From a virus: a DNA stretch of 32,183 nucleotides. Positions 1 to 10,300 of the stretch are shown here, piece after piece. The stretch is taken from the IMG/VR virus record IMGVR_UViG_3300030390_000803, positions 1-32,183 of that record; one strand, 5' to 3'. The translations under genes were made by a program, and so were the position numbers. Under the pieces are notes generated by a model that was not told the origin of the DNA, ran no database searches, and saw only the letters and a list, made by a program, of their open reading frames with translations. Positions within the stretch are counted from its first letter, which is position 1. The number at the start of each line of letters is the position of its first letter.

Positions 1-1
1 A

Positions 2-1282
2 GGTGGGGACTACTTTGTGTATACTAGAATTAATGAGTTTGCAGAATTTGATGAGAACGGTAAACAAACTAAACGAGCTAAAGTAGAAGTTAAAGGATTT
101 AAAGATAAAAAAACAGCAGATAAGTTTATTGCTGATCAATATGAAAAAGTAAAAAAACGAGCAGCAGAAATAATTGCTACAGCACAAGAATCAAAAACTG
201 CTAAAAAAGTTACTACAAAAATAGCAGGAGTAGTTGCTAATAATTATAACAATGCTGTTTTATCAGAAGCAACAAGTACTAGGTATTTTTCTAACATACA
301 AGATGTAATAGGTAATGGTAAAACTGAAAATGTATTGCTAGCATTTACCGCAGGAGGAACTACTAACACTACAGATATTGTACAATGGCAAATAGCAACT
401 GTTAGTGATGAAAAAAATCAAGCAGATTTACCTCAAATAAAAAGAGAAGCGCAGCGTGAACAAGCAGTAGGAAGAATGGATCAAGTTGCTGTAGTTGTAA
501 GGCCTGAAAATATACCAGGAGGTAAAGCAAGAATATATATATTAAGCACAGCTAATTTATCTGACTCTGCAAAACTTAAAGTACTAGATTTAATAAAGAA
601 TAAAGATTATGATAAAGCTAGAGAAATTGTAGCAACTAGTATAATAAAAAGCAACAATAATCCTAATCATTTAGATTTTGATTCTTTTGAAAATGGAGAT
701 AAATATTTAGTGTACTACAGTCCTAAACTTAGAAAGCTTATACGAGTTAATGAAAATGAAATGTTAAAAGCTTTAAATAACAATAAAGCATTTTTTGATA
801 TTGTAGAAGTAGTAGAAGCAGACAGCAATACAAGTAGTTTTAGTAGGTATGACAGTAGAGGTAAAAGAGATACAGAAAGTTTAAAATTTAATTTACAAGA
901 AGATTTTGCATTATTTTTAAATACTAAAAAATATCACGTAGATAAAGGGCTTGCTAATACTACTGAACCTTATCAAAGTCCGGTAGATCCAGAAAGAAAA
1001 TATGATACTTACCAAGATTATCTATTTAGTCAAAATGAAGTAGGAGATAGACTAGAAGGAGATGGGTATTTTTCTATACTTACTATTGATGCTGTTAAAA
1101 TAGGTGAAAGTATATTTAATAATCCTAAAGTTACATTTGAAAGAGGAGATATAATAGGAGAAACAAAAGAAGAAATTGTAAGTAAAGAGCAATTAAAACC
1201 TACAATAATTCCAGAAGTTTCAGAAGCTTCAAAAGCACCAAAGGGGTTTAAAGATAAATTTAATAAAAAGAACTGTAAATAA
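2..1282 (+). CDS. unidentified phage protein, 5' end outside the window
   Basis: The frame is open from the left edge: the codons before the first possible GTG (position 17) read GGDYFV with no stop, so this is most likely the C-terminal part of a longer protein. About 426 residues are visible. I recognise no catalytic motif. The visible N-terminal part is Lys/Ala-rich and probably helical (roughly the first 60 residues), followed by mixed alpha/beta sequence. The C-terminus is a Pro/Lys-rich tail ending KFNKKNCK. The stop overlaps the next start as TAATG, which implies translational coupling to the RNA polymerase gene. In crAss-like phages the genes next to the virion RNA polymerase encode virion or cargo proteins, so a virion role is likely by position only. 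Confidence 0.75.
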   Translation, partial: GGDYFVYTRINEFAEFDENGKQTKRAKVEVKGFKDKKTADKFIADQYEKVKKRAAEIIATAQESKTAKKVTTKIAGVVANNYNNAVLSEATSTRYFSNIQDVIGNGKTENVLLAFTAGGTTNTTDIVQWQIATVSDEKNQADLPQIKREAQREQAVGRMDQVAVVVRPENIPGGKARIYILSTANLSDSAKLKVLDLIKNKDYDKAREIVATSIIKSNNNPNHLDFDSFENGDKYLVYYSPKLRKLIRVNENEMLKALNNNKAFFDIVEVVEADSNTSSFSRYDSRGKRDTESLKFNLQEDFALFLNTKKYHVDKGLANTTEPYQSPVDPERKYDTYQDYLFSQNEVGDRLEGDGYFSILTIDAVKIGESIFNNPKVTFERGDIIGETKEEIVSKEQLKPTIIPEVSEASKAPKGFKDKFNKKNCK

Positions 1283-4200
1283 TGAGTTGTAGAATAGAAA
1301 ATGGCAGAGCCATATTGCCTAATGGTAAAGATTCAAAACTTTTAGAAAAGTTAAGAGAAACTACAAGTTCTAATGTACAAGCAGAACAAATATATGAATC
1401 TGTATATGGAGAAGAATTTAAAAAATTCTATGGGTTTGATTTTGAAAAAGAGAATATAACTCAATTAGAACAAAGATTATTTTTCTTAGATGAAAACAAT
1501 GAGCCTATGTTATTTAGTGGTTTAGGTACATATATGTTTATAAATGAAAAAAGTGAAGAATTTCCTGTAGCATTATCAAATAAACAAAAAAATAAAACAT
1601 TAGATTTTAATAGAACTGAAGCAGAGAATGCAGAATTACAATCAGAACTTATAAATACTCTTATAGGATTTACAAATAATTTAAAAATAAAAGCAGGAAT
1701 TAATAATGCTGATATTATATTTAATACTTTAAAAGACAAAACTTTATTAGCAGCTTTTAATAATACTGTAAACATAGAAAAAGCTAAAGACTTGTTTAAT
1801 GTTCTTGTTACAGGTGAAAATGGATATGATCGGTTTATAAAACAAATAGAAAAAGATAACATAGAACTAGTTCCTATGTTTGATGTGTTTATAAGTTCAT
1901 ACGAGCAATGGGAGTCTACTCAAGACAAATTAGGTAATATAAAAACTGTAGGTGTTAGAGACATATTAAAAGATAGTTTTTCTAGATATAATATGAGGTT
2001 ACGAAATGGAGAGTCTATATTAGAAGAGCTAGATGATGAATTTGTAAAAATCTATAATAACTCGAGACTAGAAGACAATCCACAAAACAAACTATCTTCA
2101 AAAGCAAAATCTATTTTAAGCAATATTCCAGTAGGTATAAACAGTTTAGGGTATCCTGAAACATTGCCTACAGATAGAGTCTATGCTATCATAGCAGAAG
2201 CAGCAGTAGGTCAGCCAAACTTTGACGAAGTAATTTCTAAATTAGATTATCTTTCTGTTTATAAACCAGAAGTAAAAGCAGTTGTAGATAAATTATTATC
2301 ATTAAAACCTGGAGAGAAAGCATCTATATTTTCTGCTTTTAAAAATACATATAAAAAATTCTTATTATTTAAACAAGAGGCAACTTCTAAAGGGTTTATA
2401 AATAAAATTATAAATTCTAATCAAAGTAATGTAGCTATAAAAGCTAAAAGAGACTTTAGAGACAATGCTATACAATACACAATAGATAATCCTAGAGCTA
2501 TTTATATATCACAACAAGAAAAATTATCTGTAAAACCTGACAAAGTAAGAAAAATTAGAAAAGCTTGGGACATTGTAAAACAAGCTGAAGGTAATGCAGT
2601 ATGGACTAATCAACAATTAGATGCACTAGGTACATATTTATGGGAATTAGGAATGAATTATGGACCTACATTAGAAAGCACACAAGAAAGTATAAAATTG
2701 TATTATACAAATGGTAATGAGACTAGAATAAAACAAGGAGACTTATTTGCAGACTTTGTATTTGAACCTAACAAAAGTTTTGAAAAATTAATACGTACAT
2801 TAGAACAAACTCCTGAAAGTAATTTTCATGATATAGAAGGAAGTATAATAGCAAAAATAGCAAATCTTTCTATTTTATTTGACAGTAGACCTTTTGGTAC
2901 TTTTATTAGTGGTACAAATAAACAGTATTACCCTATAAATTTACCAACAGCTTTAGATGAGTTAACAGAACTATTTAATGATCCTAAACAAATAGCTGAA
3001 AGAAATAAATTTATAAAAAGTTTAAGAGAAGATCCTTTTTTTAATCCTGGACAAGAAAAATATAAATCTGTATTGTTAAGAGCATTAACTAGTCCTACAA
3101 ATGACGCAAGAGAAAATTTTATATCTTTTATATTAGATTCTTATAAATCTACTACAAGAGATGCAGTAGATTACAATTCTCAAAATGATAAAACATCTTT
3201 AAAAGAAAGATTAATAGGTTATATAAATAGAGACAGTATATATTCTTTAGTAGCAAATCATATACAGGCAGACCGTAGACAGATGGGATTTTTACAAGTA
3301 CCTAAAGTATCAGAGTTATCAGCATTTATGAAGTCTGCACCTAAAAGAACAGAAATAATAGAAGCTTTAATAATACAAGATTTATCTCGAATAAACCAAG
3401 CTAGAAAGCTTATAAGAAGTAAAGACACATCTAAATTTATAGAAGGTTATCATTATAAAGACGAATCTAATAAATATGCACAAGACGGATCAGTATTTAC
3501 TATGACTCAAATATATGGACTTGAAGATACAGAAATAGAAGGACAATATATGTCTGATTTAGTAACAGAATTTGTAGCAGGTGTTCCAAATGATCTGTTT
3601 GATAAACTGTTAGGAGAAAAAGTAACTCAAGTAGAAAATATGATAAGTGTATTTGAAGAAGAATTAAAAACTAGTTTAGAAGAATTTAAAATGACACTAG
3701 TTAAAGATGTAAGTCCTAATTTAAATACAGATGAAAAAGTTGAAAAATTTATTAAAGAGTTTGTATTTAATGAATTTGTAATGAGAATAGAAACAACAAA
3801 ATTACTAAGAAGTGGATATTCGTTTTCAAAAGATTCTGCAGATTTTTATAAGCGTATGGGTCTTTTAAATACTCCAGGAACTAAACTAGCGATACAAGGA
3901 TTTGATCAAAACGATACACAGTATGGTATGATGCCTCAATATAATGCATTAGTAATTAGAGATTTTGATTTTTCAGACACACAAAGATCAGACGAAGTTG
4001 TAAAAAATTTAATAGCTAATGGTTTATCACCAGAAATAGCTGGATTATATTTAACTACAAATAAATCAGATGCGCAATCTTTTATTAGTGTAGACATGTA
4101 CCGCGGGATCATGCAAGGTATGGGTAACTGGACACAAGAAGATGAAAATGCATATAAAATATATTTACAAGGAGGTGGCTATAATAGACAGGTTGTTCCT

Positions 4201-7200
4201 TTAAAGCCGTATCATGAGCAAACTAATGTAAAAGATGGTCTTAGTACTATGTATATGGATAAAAACTCTTATACTGTAGTTACACCAGAACTAGCTGCAA
4301 ACTTTCCGTATTTACAAAATATGCTTAAGGTAATGCGTAATGATAGTATACATGTAGTACACACAGAAAGTGCTACTAAAGGGGCAAGAAATAATGTACA
4401 AGATTTTCAAGCAACATCTAATCTAGATGCTAGTAACCCAACAATAATGGACTCTAATAAACTTAGATTTCCACAAATGATACCTGTAGATAAAAAAGAC
4501 ACGGTAACATTTAACAGACAGATAAGAAAAAATATAATTACTAACGTTGTAAGAAATGGTATATATAATATTGAAGGTAAACAAATGTCTGGAGCAGATG
4601 TTCAAAGAATTTTTGGAGAAGCAATTGCGGCTAATATAAAACAAGACACACAAAGAGTAGAAAGAGAGTTAGGAATAACTAAATTAAATAAAATAAAAAA
4701 CAAAGAAAGTTTAGAGTATAAAGAAGCTAAATTAGCACACCTTAAAGCTGTTAGATCTAAAATAGAACAAGAGATTGCTGAAAGAGATTTACCACAAACT
4801 TACTTAGACGGTTTAGACATAGTGCCTAGCGGGCCATTTGATTATAAATTTAGAATAGGTTTAGGTTTTCCAACTCTTGCAGCTAAATTTGAAAGTATTA
4901 TAGCAGGTGTCTTTAACAAAGAAATATATAAACAAAAACTAAAAGGACAAGAGGTAGTACAAATAGCAGAATTAGGAGGGGCTTTAACTAGTGGAGAGTT
5001 AAGAATGTATGATGGGCAAAATGGAGGAGCAGAAGTTAGAATAAAAGCTAGTATTCTTGGATTTACAAAAAAAGAACTAGAAGGTTTTACAGATGAAGAA
5101 GGCAACCCTAGAGAAGCAACACGTAGAGACTTTGAAGGAGATCCTAGATTAGAGTTTATAGGGTATCGTATACCGCAACAAGGTAAAAGTTCTGCAATGG
5201 TATTTAAAACTGTTGACTTTTTACCTGATTCTCATGAAAAGGCAATAATGGTACCTGGGGCTTTAACAATACAAATGGGTAGTGATTTTGATATAGATAA
5301 ATTAAACCTTATATTTAAAGAAATTGGTAAGCTTAGTGAAAGACAAAAAAGAAACAATACTATCTATGAAGTATTTAAAGGTATTTTATTAGACCCAAAA
5401 CATTTAGAAGAGGTTATGAATCCTGTTGCTAATGAAGAACTAAAAACTTTAGCTAAAATTGTTGGTAATGTAGATACTAGTATAAACTATAACAACCCAC
5501 TGTCTGAACTTAAGATGGAAAATAGACAAAAAATGGGTATAGCAGGTAGAGGACTACACTCTAATATTATTGCAGGTAGAAATGTAGCTGAAACATTAGG
5601 TATTTTAGCAATAGATTCTAAATTTGCCCCTATAATAGAAGGCCAGCCTTTAACAGTTGTAACTACAAAAGATTTAAAAGGTAATTTTACAGACGCTAAT
5701 ATATCTCAATACTTATCAGCTGCAGTAGATGCTGCAAAAGCGCCTATACAAATAGATATAAATGATAATAAATACACTATACCTGTAACTGGGCTTTTAT
5801 TAAGTGTAGGTGTACCAATAGAAACTATAGTACATTTTTTAGCACAACCTAGTATTAAAACTTTAATAAAAAATGCGGAATTAAATGATATAGGAGAAAA
5901 TAAACTAGTATCTAATATCGATACTATGTCATATGATACTAGTATAGCTAGTTTAAGACAGATTGTTGAACCTATGACTCTTGCAGAATTAAAAGAAAAA
6001 AGTATACCTCAAACAGATATATTAAGAAACTTTGCTATATTTCATAAAGCAGGTAAACAAATACAAAGAGTGTTTAAAATAATTACACCAGATAATTTAG
6101 ATAATTTAAATGAAATATCTTCTATAAATGCATGGATAGATGAAGAATCTTTCTTTTTATATAATCAAAACAGTGTAATAGAAGGAGCTATAGACTATAT
6201 AACACATCAGCAAGGTAGTACTGCGCCTTTAAATAATATAGGTATAGCTTATAGAGGTATATTAGATACTATTATAGAAAACACTCAGTTTTTAGGATTT
6301 ATACAAAATACTAATGCATTTAAAGCACAAAAAGAAAATATAAAACAAGCTTTAGGTATAAATATTCTTAGTGCAGCACAACATAAATTTATAGATAGAG
6401 CTTTATATGGATCATTAATGGCGCAACCTCATAGCCCTTTAATGATAAACATAGGAGATAAAGCAGGACTATTATCTAAAACAGTAATTAAAGGTTTATA
6501 TAATCCTAAAAGTTTAAATAATTTAGTAATTAAAACTAGAGAAATAGCAATTAAATATCCTAAATTAAATAATAATGCATTTTATAGATTACTAAGAGAA
6601 GATTCTAGTAATAAAGAAACCGGACTAGCTAAAATACAATTTGATACTGGTATAAATTTATCTGTAGCAGATAAAAATGATTTAAGTAATGCCTTGTTAT
6701 CTATAATAAAAGACCCAAACCCAGAAATAAGTGCCTTTGGTAAATACTTAGTAGCAAATCAATTTTTAACTACTGGTTTTTCTCCTACATATGGTAGTTA
6801 TATAGATTTAATACCTTCAGAAGTATTTACAACAGACATACTAAATCCGGGTAACGGAAGCCCTGTAGAGTTTTTTGAACAAGAAATAACACAATTAGTT
6901 AATCCTAATTACTTAGGTTTTAGTAATTTTACACACGAGTTTGTAAGAAACTATGGTACAAGAAGACCAGGAGGACAAAACTTATTAAGAGTTGTAAAAA
7001 TACCTAATGTAGAATATGGTCAAACTACTTTTTCTGATTTTAATCCTCAAGTATATGATGAACAAAATGGTTATATAGAGTACTTTAGATCTAAAGGAGG
7101 AGTACTGTATACTTACTTAGGAGGTTCTACATACCAACAACTAGAGGCTTTAGGAATAGAAAATAAAGTTTTAGAAATAGGAACCTCAAATATAGAAGCA

Positions 7201-7329
7201 GATAGTGTATTTTTACAAAATAGAAGTAAAGTAAAAACAACAGCTAAACCAATGAGTGGTTATGTCTCTATGCTTCCAGATACAAATGAAGATATAGATA
7301 CAGAAGATACAATAAAAGTTTGTCCTTAA
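1282..7329 (+). CDS. giant virion-type DNA-dependent RNA polymerase (crAss-like, double-psi beta-barrel)
   Basis: This is a 2015-residue protein. The key motif is SDFDIDK at residues 1334-1340; its three Asp (1335, 1337, 1339) match the DxDxD Mg2+-binding loop of two-barrel RNA polymerases. About 35 residues upstream is GYRIPQQGKSS (from residue 1294), similar to the RxPxQ segment before the catalytic loop in related enzymes. A Lys in SATKGAR (near residue 1030) could be the conserved barrel-1 lysine, but this is less certain. The length is close to that of the single-chain polymerases of crAss-like phages, which are packaged in the virion and injected to transcribe early genes (known for the family). 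The start forms TAATG with the previous stop, and the next gene follows after 11 bases. I expect the early minus-strand genes here to be its templates (inference). Confidence 0.85.
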   Translation: MSCRIENGRAILPNGKDSKLLEKLRETTSSNVQAEQIYESVYGEEFKKFYGFDFEKENITQLEQRLFFLDENNEPMLFSGLGTYMFINEKSEEFPVALSNKQKNKTLDFNRTEAENAELQSELINTLIGFTNNLKIKAGINNADIIFNTLKDKTLLAAFNNTVNIEKAKDLFNVLVTGENGYDRFIKQIEKDNIELVPMFDVFISSYEQWESTQDKLGNIKTVGVRDILKDSFSRYNMRLRNGESILEELDDEFVKIYNNSRLEDNPQNKLSSKAKSILSNIPVGINSLGYPETLPTDRVYAIIAEAAVGQPNFDEVISKLDYLSVYKPEVKAVVDKLLSLKPGEKASIFSAFKNTYKKFLLFKQEATSKGFINKIINSNQSNVAIKAKRDFRDNAIQYTIDNPRAIYISQQEKLSVKPDKVRKIRKAWDIVKQAEGNAVWTNQQLDALGTYLWELGMNYGPTLESTQESIKLYYTNGNETRIKQGDLFADFVFEPNKSFEKLIRTLEQTPESNFHDIEGSIIAKIANLSILFDSRPFGTFISGTNKQYYPINLPTALDELTELFNDPKQIAERNKFIKSLREDPFFNPGQEKYKSVLLRALTSPTNDARENFISFILDSYKSTTRDAVDYNSQNDKTSLKERLIGYINRDSIYSLVANHIQADRRQMGFLQVPKVSELSAFMKSAPKRTEIIEALIIQDLSRINQARKLIRSKDTSKFIEGYHYKDESNKYAQDGSVFTMTQIYGLEDTEIEGQYMSDLVTEFVAGVPNDLFDKLLGEKVTQVENMISVFEEELKTSLEEFKMTLVKDVSPNLNTDEKVEKFIKEFVFNEFVMRIETTKLLRSGYSFSKDSADFYKRMGLLNTPGTKLAIQGFDQNDTQYGMMPQYNALVIRDFDFSDTQRSDEVVKNLIANGLSPEIAGLYLTTNKSDAQSFISVDMYRGIMQGMGNWTQEDENAYKIYLQGGGYNRQVVPLKPYHEQTNVKDGLSTMYMDKNSYTVVTPELAANFPYLQNMLKVMRNDSIHVVHTESATKGARNNVQDFQATSNLDASNPTIMDSNKLRFPQMIPVDKKDTVTFNRQIRKNIITNVVRNGIYNIEGKQMSGADVQRIFGEAIAANIKQDTQRVERELGITKLNKIKNKESLEYKEAKLAHLKAVRSKIEQEIAERDLPQTYLDGLDIVPSGPFDYKFRIGLGFPTLAAKFESIIAGVFNKEIYKQKLKGQEVVQIAELGGALTSGELRMYDGQNGGAEVRIKASILGFTKKELEGFTDEEGNPREATRRDFEGDPRLEFIGYRIPQQGKSSAMVFKTVDFLPDSHEKAIMVPGALTIQMGSDFDIDKLNLIFKEIGKLSERQKRNNTIYEVFKGILLDPKHLEEVMNPVANEELKTLAKIVGNVDTSINYNNPLSELKMENRQKMGIAGRGLHSNIIAGRNVAETLGILAIDSKFAPIIEGQPLTVVTTKDLKGNFTDANISQYLSAAVDAAKAPIQIDINDNKYTIPVTGLLLSVGVPIETIVHFLAQPSIKTLIKNAELNDIGENKLVSNIDTMSYDTSIASLRQIVEPMTLAELKEKSIPQTDILRNFAIFHKAGKQIQRVFKIITPDNLDNLNEISSINAWIDEESFFLYNQNSVIEGAIDYITHQQGSTAPLNNIGIAYRGILDTIIENTQFLGFIQNTNAFKAQKENIKQALGINILSAAQHKFIDRALYGSLMAQPHSPLMINIGDKAGLLSKTVIKGLYNPKSLNNLVIKTREIAIKYPKLNNNAFYRLLREDSSNKETGLAKIQFDTGINLSVADKNDLSNALLSIIKDPNPEISAFGKYLVANQFLTTGFSPTYGSYIDLIPSEVFTTDILNPGNGSPVEFFEQEITQLVNPNYLGFSNFTHEFVRNYGTRRPGGQNLLRVVKIPNVEYGQTTFSDFNPQVYDEQNGYIEYFRSKGGVLYTYLGGSTYQQLEALGIENKVLEIGTSNIEADSVFLQNRSKVKTTAKPMSGYVSMLPDTNEDIDTEDTIKVCP

Positions 7330-7340
7330 AAAATAAATAA

Positions 7341-10300
7341 ATGGCGTGTAAATATTACGATAAAAAAACCGGATTAGTAAATGAACTGCTTACTGATGTA
7401 TTTGGTTATATGGATACAGTAGAAAATAAAAATGTAGACTCTGTATATAAAATATTAAAAGATCATAAAGTAGCTACAAAACGTAATGAAATTATATATT
7501 TAACTCTCCCTAATGTACATCGTAGTTTAAGACAACTAAAAAGAATAGAAAGAAAACACCCTGGACTTTTTATTACTGAGTATGTAAAAATGACTCCTAA
7601 AAGTATATGGTCTGAAGCAGCTCCTTTATACTCATTAACTATAAATAAAGATTTATTAAAAAATATACAAGCTGAAGGTACTGCTAATGCAGACCTTACC
7701 TCATCAAACAAAGTTGATATAGATCAGTATGTTAGATTTGTAGCAGGAGCTGATCCTAACACTAAAGATTATTATCAAGATGAATTAGCTAGAAGAGAAA
7801 ATACTAGTAATAGTAAGTTTTCTGCTATGAAGCGAGATGAAATGGAAAATGTTTATAGAATAAGTAACCATTTAAAAAACTCTTTTGCTAAAGCAGGAAT
7901 AAATGTTAACGTTGTATTTGATACAAGTATAGATAATATAGGGCAAGTACAATTAGAAAATGATGAAGTTGCTTTTGAAGATGACGGAAGGCCCGTTCAG
8001 ACTGGAACACCAACTATAAGAATTAATCCAGAAAAAGTTAGAAAAGATACAACATATCATGAGTTTGGGCATATATACATAGACTTACTAGGCGTTAATG
8101 ATCCTATTGTTGCACAAGCTATAGCAGAGTTAAAAGATACATCTTTATTTTATCAAGTACAAGAAGCGTATCCAGAGTTATCTGGTGAAATGCTAGACAA
8201 AGAAGTACTAGCTACAGCAATTGGACTAGAAGGAGCTAAGATTGTTAGTAAAAATCCCAATAAACTACAAAGAATACTTAATAGATTATTTAGAGCTATT
8301 AGTAAATTATTTGGTATTAAGCCAAGCGCTGCGGCACAGCTTGCAGAAGAAATGTTTGCTCAAGAATTAAGAGCTGATAGTATGGTAAATCCTCTTAGTT
8401 CTTATATACAAGCTAGTAGAGACGAAGAAAGATTACAAGATTTAATAGATAAAGCAAAAGTTAAAATAAATTCTGATTTATATGAGTTAAATCAATTGCC
8501 AGAAGATCAAATAGATAAAGACGAAAAAACTACATTAATAAGATTAGAAAATAGTCTAATAAGAGTAAAAAAAGTAGAAGATTTATTTGATCTTGTAAAC
8601 GCTATGGGGGGAGCACTATCTAGAGCTAAAAGCATTTACAAAAGTGTAATGGACTTACCAGAAGCAGAAAGAGGTACTACAGCTAATTTAAATAAAATGT
8701 GGACATTAAAGAAAACTTTAGATAGTTTAGAAATGCTACAAAGTATAAAAGGTTTAGTTCTTTCTAAAAAAGAAAAAACTAAAGATGCAATACCTTCAGA
8801 TGAAACATTAGAAAATAATATAAAATTTGACAAATTTGTTGATTCTCTAGAAAAATTTGATAAAATAGAAGAAAGAGTAAATGAAATTTTAGATCAAGCT
8901 ACAGTACTAGAAAACGATTTTCAAGATGATATTATACCAATATGGGCACAGTCTGTAATAGGATTATCTAACAAAAACCTACCAGGTGAAATACAAAAAA
9001 TAATAGATAACATAGAAACAAATAGAAGACTAGTAGGGGAGCGTAAAAAAGATCTTGAGTGGATACAGCTTACTGAAAGATTTACTAAAGGCCAAATTAC
9101 AAGCGAAGAGTTAAAAGAAAAAAGACTTAAGCTAAATGTAGAGCAGTGGAAACAAAGGCAGCTATTAAATTATGGTGATCTTGTAAAAGAATTAACAACT
9201 GCACATAAAGATAAAAGTGGATATTCTTTTTACTTTGATCCTATTGTTTATTCTAGTGATAGAGGTATACAACTATTAGTTAAAGTAGTACAAAAAGCTA
9301 ACTTAGAAAAGAATGATTTAACATTAGATCTTAAATCTAAACTAGCTCCTATTTATGAAGAGTTTGCAGCAGGTCAAAATGAGTCTAATGTAGCTGAACT
9401 TAATGAAGATATATTAGAAGAAGTAACTATAAATGGTATGAAAAGATTAGCACTTGTTAATCCAATTGACCAAGAAAGATATTATAGTGATCTTAAAAAA
9501 TATAAAGAAAAATTAGATGTAAAATTTAAAAAGCCTAAGCCTGCAGATTATAATAATGATATGGAAATGTTTAGATCAGCGTTTAGTAAGTGGACAAAAA
9601 CTAGTAAATATACAAACTATACTTTAGAAGTAAATAAATGGAATTCTAAAAACAGTTCTCCTATAGAAGGGTATGCACAAGAAATAAAAAGAGTAGAAGA
9701 AGAATTACAGATACAGATAAATATAAGAAAAAAATTAAAAGCAGAAGGAGAACAAAATACAGATGCTTATTTAAAAGCAGGAATAGATAGAGATCAATTA
9801 AACAATTGGTTAACAAGAAATAGGTTAAACGGAAAACCTTCTGGTGAAATGGTTCAGCCTAATCCTAAAATATATACTAATAAAAAGTATACAGATGTAC
9901 AAGATAATCCTAGATTAAAAAAATATTATGATTTTGTATTAGAAGAATTTCAAACTGCACAAAGAATGGTAGGTGTAAATCGTATGGATAAAAATAAATG
10001 GGATAAATATTCTTATTTAATGCCTTCATATAGAAAAGAAGATTACGATAGAGCAAAAGAAAATGGTACTTTTAATACTGTAGGAGATATGCTTAAAGAT
10101 GGATTTACTATACAAGAAACTAATCATGAGTATTATACCTATAATCAAAACAATAAAGATGCAGAAAGAAGAGTTCCTGTTTACGCCACTAATAGAGTTC
10201 CTTCTAAAGAAGTATCAAAAGATGTAGCTAGTAGTTTATATAGATTTAGACACATGGCACACAACTTTAAAACTAAGAGTGAAATATTAGGACAAGTTAG